DNA of 7,656 nt from Gammaproteobacteria bacterium. Lineage in GTDB: Bacteria > Pseudomonadota > Gammaproteobacteria > Poriferisulfidales > Poriferisulfidaceae. Position numbers and translations under genes: made by a program. The notes under the pieces were generated by a model. It did not search any database. It saw only the letters and a program-made list of their open reading frames with translations, and had not been told where the DNA came from. Within the stretch, counting starts at the first letter, position 1. Each line of letters begins with the position of its first letter. The stretch covers positions 1 through 7,656 of the forward strand of contig RKRZ01000097.1 in NCBI GenBank assembly GCA_007571105.1. The letters are read 5' to 3'. Below are positions 1 to 6,959 of the stretch, one piece after another.

Positions 1-321
1 ATTTTGACGCACTGGCTTCGTTAATGTGCTCAGAATATCTTTCCCTTGCTTATAGCCTGATGCCGTCAAGGCGTAGGTGCGATGGTGCTCCTCGCGATAA
101 ATACGAACGTATCCGACATCGCACAATGCACTGAGCTGATTGGATATAACCTCATCATAAGGACCATGGTGGTGTGGCTGAAAACTGAAATGAGGCCCTT
201 CAATGTAGGGCGCAATTTCTTTATCGAGCAAAAAAAGAAGCTTTTGAATCTGGACAGGACCAAACCGAGCCTTACGCCCTTTGGCTGACATAGCCATCAA
301 GATAACTTGCGAAGATCGCAT
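1..321 (-). CDS. Small winged-helix-like protein, 5' part only (runs off the left edge)
   Basis: This gene has no stop inside the window, and 107 codons read open from the ATG at 321 to position 1. The start is well supported: AGAGGG at 334-329 lies seven bases upstream of the ATG. Residues 5-33 form a hydrophobic helix, a basic turn and a 'GPVQIQKLLFLLDKE' segment (21-35). An aromatic/histidine stretch with HHHGPYDEV follows (50-58), then a helix and a strand pair ending in YALTASGY (83-90). The order 'xQKLLFLL, HxGPY, helix, Y-x-LT-x-G' is what I associate with winged-helix proteins of the YwgA/Panacea-like kind, where the C-terminal YxLTxxG sits in the wing. That family placement is a pattern judgement, not a search result. 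Such proteins usually act as DNA-binding regulators or as antitoxin-like partners. The gene diverges from the DUF3800 gene across a shared 198-base gap. Its C terminus and full length are unknown. Confidence 0.8.
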   Translation of the reverse strand, partial: MRSSQVILMAMSAKGRKARFGPVQIQKLLFLLDKEIAPYIEGPHFSFQPHHHGPYDEVISNQLSALCDVGYVRIYREEHHRTYALTASGYKQGKDILSTLTKPVRQN

Positions 322-328
322 GACATTA

Positions 329-334
329 CCCTCT
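329..334 (-). promoter_or_regulatory. Ribosome binding site fixing the start of the winged-helix gene
   Basis: The minus strand reads AGAGGG, seven bases before the ATG at 321. No other in-frame start has a comparable purine-rich element, so this site decides the start. Confidence 0.6.
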
Positions 335-339
335 TGCTC

Positions 340-349
340 GACCCGGGTC
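340..349. promoter_or_regulatory. 10-base perfect palindrome GACCCGGGTC in the divergent gap
   Basis: The palindrome lies between a possible minus-strand -10 box (386-381) and the ribosome binding site of the winged-helix gene (334-329). It would fall in the 5' leader of that transcript, where an autoregulatory repressor could sit. The symmetry does not extend past ten bases and there is no second copy in the gap, so chance is a serious alternative. Confidence 0.25.
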
Positions 350-380
350 AAAACAGTGTCAATATTATCCCAACTCACGA

Positions 381-386
381 ATTATA
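381..386 (-). promoter_or_regulatory. Possible -10 box for the winged-helix gene
   Basis: The minus strand reads TATAAT, a perfect consensus -10, which would place a transcription start near 374 and give a leader of about 50 bases. The -35 position (about 17 bases upstream, GCGTGA) matches the consensus poorly, so a promoter here would be weak or need an activator. I found no convincing promoter for the plus-strand pair in the same gap. Confidence 0.3.
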
Positions 387-519
387 GAGGGCTTCTAGTA
401 TCCTCACGCAGAATGAGACAAGAAGCCACTGAAAACTGCGAAGAGAAGATGTATTATTGCTTCATTGGAGAAAGTGTTGCACTTTAATTTTGGACCACTG
501 ATTTTTAGGGCTCGCATAA

Positions 520-1245
520 ATGTCTGTTTTCAACATCTATTGTGATGAGAGTTGCCATCTGGAACGTGACCGGATATCTGTCACCGCTTGGGGTGCAGTG
601 CAGTGCAAACACTCAGATGTGCACTCAGCATCTAAGGCTGTCCGTGCGTTAAAGATCAAGCATGGATTCGCCCCTAATTTCGAAATCAAATGGACCAAAG
701 TGTCGCCTGCGAAGCTGGATTTTTACTGTGAGATAGTAGATTTCTTCCTTTCTGATGATCGTTTAAGTTTTCGTGGACTAGTGGTTCCCGACAAACACCT
801 GCTGAATCACCCCCAATTCAATCAATCTCATGACGAATGGTACGCAAAAATGTATTACACCATGTTGAGGCCACTTTTAGAAAAGCAAAAAGCGCATAAC
901 TTCCACATCTATTTAGATGTTAAAGATACACGCGGAGGGCCAATGACAAACACACTGCACAATGCATTGACTGCCCACCTTCGCTACAGCAACACATACG
1001 TAGAAAAAATACAACAAGTACGGTCGCATGAAAGTGAACTGTTACAGATTGCTGACTTGCTTGTAGGAGCCCTTACCTACGCCAATAGAAATGTTTCAAG
1101 GGATAGCGCAAAGGCTACCCTCATTAGTCAATTGCACCAAAACCTGGGAGACAACGCTTTAATCAAGACTTCTTACTTATCGGTCAAGAAATTCAATGTC
1201 TTGGTGTGGAACGCACAGACGGAAACAGAGAGTGCACCCCCCTGA
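520..1245 (+). CDS. DUF3800 family protein (predicted RNase H-like fold)
   Basis: The product is 241 residues, a normal length for the family. The start is supported by AGGG at 507-510, nine bases before the ATG, and by the family's N-terminal acidic motif lying at its usual place a few residues in. Visible family marks are 'IYCDES' with D9-E10 at the end of the first strand, a charged E55/K57/W58 patch, 'YLDVKD' with D133, and the C-terminal 'LLQIADLLVGAL' helix with Q176 and D179. The spaced acidic residues (D9, D133, D179) are the expected metal-binding set of a retroviral-integrase/RNase H-like fold, and none is missing. There is no signal peptide or membrane segment, so the protein is cytoplasmic. 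DUF3800 proteins recur in phage, plasmid and island DNA but, as far as I know, have no firmly assigned substrate. The last bases overlap the next gene, so the two are probably co-translated. G+C content is uneven and lower than in the fad operon. The family call is firm; nuclease activity is inferred. Confidence 0.88.
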   Translation: MSVFNIYCDESCHLERDRISVTAWGAVQCKHSDVHSASKAVRALKIKHGFAPNFEIKWTKVSPAKLDFYCEIVDFFLSDDRLSFRGLVVPDKHLLNHPQFNQSHDEWYAKMYYTMLRPLLEKQKAHNFHIYLDVKDTRGGPMTNTLHNALTAHLRYSNTYVEKIQQVRSHESELLQIADLLVGALTYANRNVSRDSAKATLISQLHQNLGDNALIKTSYLSVKKFNVLVWNAQTETESAPP

Positions 1246-1711
1246 TCTGTTGCGTTTAGAAGATTTCGGGGGGAGTTGGGATGATTACGAGACCGAGCTC
1301 TATCGTATCTTCATCGAAGAGATTGTTCATGGAAATCTCCAGTTTCGAGGACTCCCAGTGCGATGTCGGGACCAAAAAGTCGAGAACCACTTGAAACTTT
1401 TTTGGCATTTGGTACAAACGGGTCACGTCGAAGAGGAGCGAATGCCAGATCTTCGTCGTTGTGAACGTATCCGGTGGGTGCGCTGGGTGATTGAGAATAG
1501 TGCCAGAAACCCAAGGATCATTGATGAATGGGAAAATACACGTGGCATTAACGTGAATGCCTTACTTTGGTACCGCAAAGAGTATCTAGTTGTGTTAACT
1601 AGGCGCAAAGACTATTGGCTGTTGACAACGGCTTATTGCACTGAGTACCCGAAGCGCAGAGAAAAACTACAGAAGGAACGAGACAAATTCCACTCACAGA
1701 GTAATGAGTGA
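1232..1711 (+). CDS. Conserved hypothetical protein with a BECR/RelE-like C-terminal half
   Basis: The GTG at 1232 gives 159 residues and a 14-base overlap with the DUF3800 gene. An ATG at 1196 in the same frame would give 171 residues and a 50-base overlap. I prefer 1232 because the conserved-looking part begins at once (LLRLEDFGGSWDDY, 6-19); neither start has a strong ribosome binding site. Visible blocks are 'LFWHLV' (56-61), a highly charged 'ERMPDLRRCERIRW' (69-82), 'WENTRG' (100-105), and a C-terminal sheet-like 'LLWY...YLVVLTRRKDYWLLTTAY' region (111-135) followed by a very basic helix. The ending 'VVL, charged turn, Y-x-L-x-TAY' is typical of small BECR-fold RNases (RelE, barnase/EndoU/colicin E5-D relatives), and R75, R76, H59 and Y135 are possible active-site residues. 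I believe this is a widespread uncharacterised family. The RNase assignment is fold-level inference. The product is soluble and basic at its C terminus. Confidence 0.8.
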   Translation: MHPPDLLRLEDFGGSWDDYETELYRIFIEEIVHGNLQFRGLPVRCRDQKVENHLKLFWHLVQTGHVEEERMPDLRRCERIRWVRWVIENSARNPRIIDEWENTRGINVNALLWYRKEYLVVLTRRKDYWLLTTAYCTEYPKRREKLQKERDKFHSQSNE

Positions 1712-1954
1712 GGGGAAATTAAGGACCTTAAAAACTGAAGTCGCCTTAGTTATACAACCAAGACGACCTCGAATACCCCTCCTACACATGGCAGGTGGGC
1801 ATAGTTATTATGCCATATTTCTGTCTGACATTGTTGTATGAACCCATGACATGTTGGAATTTCTCCCCTCCTGTCAAGGCAGGGCCTTACGGCTTGATGT
1901 TGGCAAGAAACTCGATGAGCCTCCAATAAATACGGCTGGTGTACTTGCAAATTC
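1712..1954. other. Gene-free convergent gap between the accessory pair and the fad operon
   Basis: Two convergent transcription units end here. I see no gene, tRNA or clear rho-independent terminator. Short symmetries are present: TTAAGG-A-CCTTAA (1719-1731), GGCATA/TATGCC (1798-1803 with 1809-1814) inside a second competing pair ATGGCA/TGCCAT (1788-1793 with 1811-1816), ATACAAC/GTTGTAT (1752-1758 with 1833-1839), and AAGGC/GCCTT around 1876-1888. None is followed by a proper T-run on either strand. On the minus strand, just past the synthetase stop, one frame reads open to a TAA at 1889-1887 and ends TSRIYWRLIEFLANIKP, which looks like a protein tail. It may be the remnant of a lost gene or mobile element. 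This is the likely border between the low-G+C and high-G+C parts. Confidence 0.6.
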
Positions 1955-3646
1955 TTATTCCCCATAAAACTCTTCCAGCACACGCGCATAGCGCTCCTGA
2001 AGCACGCCGCGGCGCAATTTCAGCGTTGCCGTAAGCACGCCATTGGCTTCGCTCCACGGCTCTTCACCCACATGAATGCGCTGGATGCGCGCATAGCCCG
2101 GGAATGCCGCCAGCAGGCGGTTCGCGCGTTGCACCAACTCCTCCTCATCGGCGGGCTTTCGCATTATTAACACCGCCGCCAAAAATGGTTGCCCGTCTCC
2201 GGTCACCCACGCCTGGCGGATGTCCGGGTCTTCCATCAAGGCGCGCTCGAGATTCTCCGGAGGCACTTTCTCACCGGTCGACAGCACCAGAATTTCCTTG
2301 GCCCGACCAATGATGCGAATGTGACCATCCTCGAAGCATGCCAAGTCTCCAGTATGAAACCAGCCCTCTGCATCGATAACCTCCGCCGTCGCCTCTGCAT
2401 CATCGAGATAGCCGCGCATAACGCCGGGACCGCGCACTTGTAATTCTCCTTTCTCAGAAATTCTGGTCTCCACCCCAGAGAGCGGCGGCCCGACGGTCTC
2501 CACACAGACATCCTCCTCCCGATTGACGCTAATGACGGGAGAAGTTTCAGTCAACCCATAACCCTGAAGAACTTTCAGGCCCAATCCGGCAAAAAAATGA
2601 GCGACCTTCGGATTCATTGCGGCACCGCCCGTAATCGCAAGCCGCAAGCGCCCTCCCAATCCTTTGCGCAAGCGCCGTGCCATCAACCAAGCCGGCAAGG
2701 CCGCAAGCAACCGCCATGGTGAAAACGGCCGGCTCATCCCCAGACGTCGCACCAACCACAACAACACCCGGCCAAACGAACTTTCCAGCGGTAGCGTAGT
2801 GGACAACTTGCCATAGATTCTCTCGTAGACTCGTGGCACGGAAACCAGAATCGTTGGCGGGTGCAGCAGAATGTCCTCGCGCAGAGTCTGCACCGAGCGA
2901 GCAAAGGCGACGACAGAACCGTGCAGCATTGGCGCGTAATAACCTACGGTACGCTCGAACATATGCGACAACGGCAGAAACGACAGCAGCTGATCCGACG
3001 GGGAAATCGGCACCGCCTCAGTCGCCGCAACCGCATTGCTCAAAATGTTGGCGTGCGTCAACTGCACGCCCCGGGGACGCCCAGTTGTCCCGGAAGTAAA
3101 CACAATGGTTGCTACGGCCTGTGCATCGATCGCATCGACCCGATACGCGCAGTGTTCAATTTCAGCAAGCTCGGCAAAAAATGCGCGCACCCGGGAGCCC
3201 GGCACTTCAGTCGCACTCCAAATCGGGGGCGCAGCATCAAGGAATTCCAGCGATTCAGCCAGACGCTCCCATTCCGTGGGACCGCCGATAAACAAAGCTT
3301 TCAACCCGCACTGCTTTATGACTTGCGCCACATTGCCGCCACGGTCCCGGTAATAAAGGGGAACCGTCACAATCCCAAGCCCGGCGGCGGCGACGTCCAG
3401 ACAAACCCAATAGACGCTGCCTCGCGCCATGATGCCGATGCGATCACCGGCTTCAAACCCCAACTGCCTCAGAAATGCCTGAGTCTGGCCCGCCTCATCG
3501 GACACCGAACGCCAACTGCGCTCAAACCATCTGCCGAGAGAACGGCTGTATTCAATGTAGGCCGGTGCATCAGGCGTTGCGGCGACCCGAGCCTCAAACA
3601 GTCCCGCCAGGGTGTCTCCGTGCTGCAATAGCGCGACGGTGTTCAC
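1955..3646 (-). CDS. Long-chain fatty acid--CoA ligase (AMP-forming, FadD15-like)
   Basis: The enzyme activates free fatty acids with ATP and CoA to acyl-CoA plus AMP and PPi, the entry step of beta-oxidation, in the cytoplasm or at the inner membrane face. The product is 563 residues, somewhat short for the ACSL/FadD15 class. Motifs of the adenylate-forming superfamily appear in order: the phosphate loop IVFTSGTTGRPRG (181-193), YGLTETSP (363-370), GWFHTGD (428-434), the hinge GRAKEILVLSTGEKVPPE (447-464), and NGVLTATLKLRR (535-546) with the C-terminal catalytic lysine at about K543. The start is a GTG whose last two bases form the stop of the hydratase gene (GTGA overlap, 3646-3643). A GGAGG lies almost touching this GTG, which is closer than ideal, so the start rests mainly on coupling and family alignment; a TTG at 3628 is an alternative. 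The open frame continues further upstream inside the preceding gene but that part is out-of-family. It is the last gene of the operon, and all catalytic motifs are intact. Confidence 0.93.
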   Translation of the reverse strand: MNTVALLQHGDTLAGLFEARVAATPDAPAYIEYSRSLGRWFERSWRSVSDEAGQTQAFLRQLGFEAGDRIGIMARGSVYWVCLDVAAAGLGIVTVPLYYRDRGGNVAQVIKQCGLKALFIGGPTEWERLAESLEFLDAAPPIWSATEVPGSRVRAFFAELAEIEHCAYRVDAIDAQAVATIVFTSGTTGRPRGVQLTHANILSNAVAATEAVPISPSDQLLSFLPLSHMFERTVGYYAPMLHGSVVAFARSVQTLREDILLHPPTILVSVPRVYERIYGKLSTTLPLESSFGRVLLWLVRRLGMSRPFSPWRLLAALPAWLMARRLRKGLGGRLRLAITGGAAMNPKVAHFFAGLGLKVLQGYGLTETSPVISVNREEDVCVETVGPPLSGVETRISEKGELQVRGPGVMRGYLDDAEATAEVIDAEGWFHTGDLACFEDGHIRIIGRAKEILVLSTGEKVPPENLERALMEDPDIRQAWVTGDGQPFLAAVLIMRKPADEEELVQRANRLLAAFPGYARIQRIHVGEEPWSEANGVLTATLKLRRGVLQERYARVLEEFYGE

Positions 3647-5670
3647 CCCTCCGACCCACGCAACTGCGGCGAATCCCAGCCGGGCCCGGGTGCAAACCGC
3701 CCGCCGTATGCCTGTTCCAGATTCTCCAGGCGCGCGCAAATCTGATCGACTCCGGTCGTCTTCACGATCTGCAGCGGCCCTCCGGTCCATGCAGCAAAAC
3801 CCGTGCCAAGAATTACCCCGGCATCCACCGTATCGAAATCTGCAACCACCCCTTCGTGCAAACAATGCACGGCCGCGCGAACCATGCCCAAAATCAGTCG
3901 GTCCTCACAATCCTTTGGTGCTTTGCGCGGATTCCCAATGACCGCGCGTCCTTCCTTCCAACGATAGAATCCGCTGCCGCTCTTGCGCCCCAGACGCCCC
4001 TCGCCCGTGTGCTGGCGCAAAATTGACGGGACCTCCAAACCGTGAGCGGCCGCAATGACACCGCCCGCCGACAAGCAGATATCCAACCCCACCATGTCCG
4101 CCAATTCCAGCGGTCCCATCGGCATGCCGAAATTTTTCGCCACATGATCGACTGTGGCTGCGCTCACGCCTTCTTCCACCAAGCGTGCCGCTTCCAGCAA
4201 GTAGGGCATCAGAATTCGATTCACCAGGAATCCCGGCGAGGAGCGCACAACCACGCCCACACGGTCGATTTGCCGCACGAAACGGCCGGCGCGTGCCAGT
4301 GCTGCCGTTTGATCTTCGCCGTGCCAGATCAATTCCACCAGCGGCATACGTGCGACCGGATTGAAAAAATGCACGCCAACCAAACGCTGCGGTTCCTGCA
4401 AGCCCTCCGCCAACTCTTCCAGCGGCAAACTGGACGTATTGGTGGCACGCACCGCACCCCGCTGCAGGCGCGGCTCCAGCCACTGGTACAGTTCCCGCTT
4501 GGCCTGCAATTTTTCCGTGATCGCCTCAATCACCAGATCCGCAGCCCCCACGCCATTGCCGGCCACATCCGGAATCAGGCGATCCCAGGATTCTCGCGCC
4601 AGGTGCGGCTTGCGCGCAAACAGGCGCTTCGCCCGATGCAACGCCGGAGCAATGCGGGCTGGTTCCGTATCCTGCAACGTAACCCGCAACCCCTGCATCG
4701 CACACCAGGCTGCAATATCCCCGCCCATCGCTCCAGCCCCAATAACATGCACGTGCGCAACCTTTTCTCCGTCGGAATGTTGTCGTTTGAGCTGCTCGCG
4801 CAACAGAAACAGCCGGACCAGTTGACGCCCGCTTGAACTTTCTACCAACCCAGCCAAAGATTCGGCTTCCGCCTCCAACGCCCGGTACGGGCTGAACGGC
4901 ATGCGCTGCCAGTGGCGCAGCAATTGATAGGGTGCCGGATAGTGCTTCTCCTGGATCCCCGCGCGCAGACTCCGGTAATACGGAATGGCGATGATCCGGC
5001 GCAAAATTGAACCGTGCGGGCAACGCTGATACCAACGAGCACGGGAGGGCGATAAGCGGCGGCTTTTCAAAAGCCGCCGGGCTTGCGGATACAACTGGCG
5101 TTGCGGCACGACCGCATCCACCAGACCTGAGGCGGTAGCGCCTTTGCCCGTGACCATTCGTCCCGTCATCATCATGCGCACCGCCGCATAATCTCCGATC
5201 ACCTGCGGCAACCTCACAGTGCCGCCATATCCGGGGTGGATGCCCAACTTCACCTCGGGCAGGCCCAATTTGAGTCCCGGATCGTCCTCCGCGACTCGAT
5301 AATCGCAAGCCAGCGCAAACTCCAATCCGCCACCGAGGCAATAACCTCGAATGGCTGCGACGGTGGGGAATTCCTGTTCACTCCAGCGCTCAAACAAGTC
5401 CTGCCCGTTGTGCACCATTTGCAGAATATCTTCGCGCCGCTCCAGGCGTTCAAACTCGGCCACATCCGCTCCCAGCGCAAATGCGCGACCCGGTTCCGTG
5501 CCCACAATCACTCCCGCCGGATTCTCTTGCTCCAACCAGTCCATGACCGATTCCAGCTCATTCAGAACCCCAAAGTGCAGCACATTGGCCGAACGCCCTT
5601 CGACTTTCAGATACAGGGCAACGCAATCGTTCTCATCCCGTTCAAGCTGCCAATGCCGCCATGCGTCCAT
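3643..5670 (-). CDS. fadJ: Bifunctional enoyl-CoA hydratase / 3-hydroxyacyl-CoA dehydrogenase (FadJ/FadB alpha-subunit type)
   Basis: This 675-residue product carries out the two middle steps of the cycle: hydration of trans-2-enoyl-CoA and NAD-dependent oxidation of the 3-hydroxyacyl-CoA. The N-terminal crotonase domain (about 1-200) shows the oxyanion loop FALGADV (64-70), CLGGGLE with E117, and GLPEVKLGIHPGYGG with E139, the two glutamates needed for hydratase activity. After a helical linker comes the Rossmann domain with VIGAGAMGG (309-317), NTSS (411-414), HFFNPV with H434, PLVE with E446, and FLVNR with N484. The C-terminal dehydrogenase domains (about 480-670) include the GPLELADMVGLD segment. 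E. coli FadJ and FadB are slightly longer (714 and 729). The ATG at 5670 overlaps the thiolase stop by one base and has GGAGGG six bases upstream, which excludes a longer frame opening at 5718. The product is expected to form a heteromeric complex with the thiolase. FadJ rather than FadB is chosen from the FadI-type partner and the gene order. Confidence 0.94.
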   Translation of the reverse strand: MDAWRHWQLERDENDCVALYLKVEGRSANVLHFGVLNELESVMDWLEQENPAGVIVGTEPGRAFALGADVAEFERLERREDILQMVHNGQDLFERWSEQEFPTVAAIRGYCLGGGLEFALACDYRVAEDDPGLKLGLPEVKLGIHPGYGGTVRLPQVIGDYAAVRMMMTGRMVTGKGATASGLVDAVVPQRQLYPQARRLLKSRRLSPSRARWYQRCPHGSILRRIIAIPYYRSLRAGIQEKHYPAPYQLLRHWQRMPFSPYRALEAEAESLAGLVESSSGRQLVRLFLLREQLKRQHSDGEKVAHVHVIGAGAMGGDIAAWCAMQGLRVTLQDTEPARIAPALHRAKRLFARKPHLARESWDRLIPDVAGNGVGAADLVIEAITEKLQAKRELYQWLEPRLQRGAVRATNTSSLPLEELAEGLQEPQRLVGVHFFNPVARMPLVELIWHGEDQTAALARAGRFVRQIDRVGVVVRSSPGFLVNRILMPYLLEAARLVEEGVSAATVDHVAKNFGMPMGPLELADMVGLDICLSAGGVIAAAHGLEVPSILRQHTGEGRLGRKSGSGFYRWKEGRAVIGNPRKAPKDCEDRLILGMVRAAVHCLHEGVVADFDTVDAGVILGTGFAAWTGGPLQIVKTTGVDQICARLENLEQAYGGRFAPGPGWDSPQLRGSEG

Positions 5671-6959
5671 CACGTACCCTCCACCAGTGCCGCGCCCCCC
5701 TGACCGCCTCCAATGCACAGGCTGGCAATCCCGAAGCGCCCCTTCATGCGCCGCAGTTGCTTGAGCAGATGCAATACAATTCTGGCCCCGGACATGCCTA
5801 CCGGATGCCCCATTGCAATGCTGCCGCCATGGGGATTCAGCCGATCCTTATCGATCGGACCCGGACAGGAATCGCGTCCCATCCACTCGTACTGATACCA
5901 CTCGCTGTTCCAGGCTTTCAGGCAGCCGAGCACCTGTGCGGCAAAGGCTTCATTGATCTCAAAACAATCAATGTCCTCCACCTGCATGTCAATCCGGTCC
6001 AGCAACGCCCGCATGGCATGCACCGGCCCCAGCCCCATCAGTTGCGGCTCCAGCCCGACCCACTGAACGCAGTGCAGAATACCCAGCGTCGGCAACTGAT
6101 AGCGCTCCACGGCATCTTCCGAAGCCAATAACAAGGCAGCCGCACCATCACTGATTTGCGCGCTGTTGCCGGCTGTGACCTTTCCCACTCCGCGGTCGAA
6201 TACCGGTTTGAGAGCGCTCAGTTGCTCCATGGACGTGTCCGGCCGCACGCCATCGTCGCGTTCGTAGGTGCGACCCTCGTGATCGTACAGAGGGACCAGT
6301 TCGTCTTCAAAAATTCCTGATTCCTGCGCCCGCGTCGCCAATTCGTGGCTCTCCAGCGCGAACAGGTCCATCTCATGACGCGAAATCTGGAACAGATGCC
6401 CAACTTCCTCGGCGGTCTCACCCATATTCAAACCGACCACCGGATCGCGCAAACCGCATTTCAGGCCAAAAACAGGTCGCAGCATGGAGGGACGCAGACG
6501 CCGCGCCACATTCAGCCAACTCCACGGCCACCGGACACGAGACAGATCCGACAGCCACGCCACATATTCCGGGCGCATCAGAATCGGCGCGCGACTCATC
6601 GCTTCCGTCCCCCCCGCCAAGACCAGTTCGGCATGGCCCTGGCGAATCTGCTGGGCAGCGGTGTCGAGCGCCTGAAGACCGGACGCGCAGTTGCGCTGCA
6701 CGGTCTGTGCCGGCACCGAAGGATCAAGTTCCAAGCGCAAACTGATGATCCGCGCAATATTGGCTTCATCCGCGCTCGGCATCACGCAGCCCCAGACACT
6801 TTCATCAATGGCCGTTCGGGAAGACGGGTAGCGCAACATCAAATCGCGCGCGCAGGCAACCGCTAAGTCACTCGCCGCAAACGGACCCGGGCGACCGCGA
6901 GCTTTCAGAATCGGAGTCCGTCGGCCGTCCACCACATAGACGGGACGCGGCTCGTTCAT
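5670..6959 (-). CDS. fadI: Acetyl-CoA C-acyltransferase (3-ketoacyl-CoA thiolase, FadI type)
   Basis: The enzyme cleaves 3-ketoacyl-CoA with CoA to acetyl-CoA and a shortened acyl-CoA, the last step of each beta-oxidation turn. At 429 residues it matches the longer FadI / trifunctional-enzyme beta-subunit class rather than FadA (387). The nucleophile is in QRNCASG (C91). The other thiolase signatures are NEAFA (336-340), GHPVG with H385, and SLCIGGGQG with C415, so the active site is complete. The region about 130-180 is the extra segment typical of the long class. The ATG at 6959 overlaps the stop of the acyl-CoA dehydrogenase gene (ATGA), with GAGG seven bases upstream; a frame opening at 6992 would put 11 unrelated residues in front of the conserved 'PVYVVDGRRTPI' start and is rejected. 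It sits directly upstream of the hydratase/dehydrogenase, the same order as fadI-fadJ in E. coli. Confidence 0.94.
   Translation of the reverse strand: MNEPRPVYVVDGRRTPILKARGRPGPFAASDLAVACARDLMLRYPSSRTAIDESVWGCVMPSADEANIARIISLRLELDPSVPAQTVQRNCASGLQALDTAAQQIRQGHAELVLAGGTEAMSRAPILMRPEYVAWLSDLSRVRWPWSWLNVARRLRPSMLRPVFGLKCGLRDPVVGLNMGETAEEVGHLFQISRHEMDLFALESHELATRAQESGIFEDELVPLYDHEGRTYERDDGVRPDTSMEQLSALKPVFDRGVGKVTAGNSAQISDGAAALLLASEDAVERYQLPTLGILHCVQWVGLEPQLMGLGPVHAMRALLDRIDMQVEDIDCFEINEAFAAQVLGCLKAWNSEWYQYEWMGRDSCPGPIDKDRLNPHGGSIAMGHPVGMSGARIVLHLLKQLRRMKGRFGIASLCIGGGQGGAALVEGT
5677..5682 (-). promoter_or_regulatory. Ribosome binding site of the hydratase/dehydrogenase gene
   Basis: The minus strand reads GGAGGG, six bases before the ATG at 5670 and inside the last codons of the thiolase gene. 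It selects this ATG over the upstream start at 5718. Confidence 0.65.

Noticed and set aside
82..487. Two short plus-strand frames (82-288 and 281-487)
   Set aside because: The first is antisense to the winged-helix gene, which has a ribosome binding site and a recognisable pattern. The second covers the divergent gap, lacks a ribosome binding site and shows no protein-like pattern.
1798..1822. Hairpin GGCATA/TATGCC as a rho-independent terminator
   Set aside because: The stem is only six base pairs, AT-rich, and followed by ATATTTCTG rather than a T-run; a competing pairing exists.
1750..1989. 79-codon minus-strand frame over the convergent gap
   Set aside because: It starts inside the synthetase 3' end in another phase, has no ribosome binding site, and its sequence is rich in C, H and Q with no known pattern.
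2861..3631. 256-codon plus-strand open frame
   Set aside because: It is antisense to the acyl-CoA synthetase, whose catalytic motifs are all intact. The translation is rich in R, P, Q and H and has no recognisable domain, as expected for a shadow frame in GC-rich DNA.
4042..4836. 264-codon plus-strand open frame
   Set aside because: Antisense to the dehydrogenase half of the FadJ-type gene; composition is that of a mirror frame and no motif is visible.
4526..5341. 271-codon minus-strand open frame in another phase
   Set aside because: It overlaps the crotonase domain of the FadJ-type gene out of frame, and is glycine/arginine/alanine-rich without any domain pattern.
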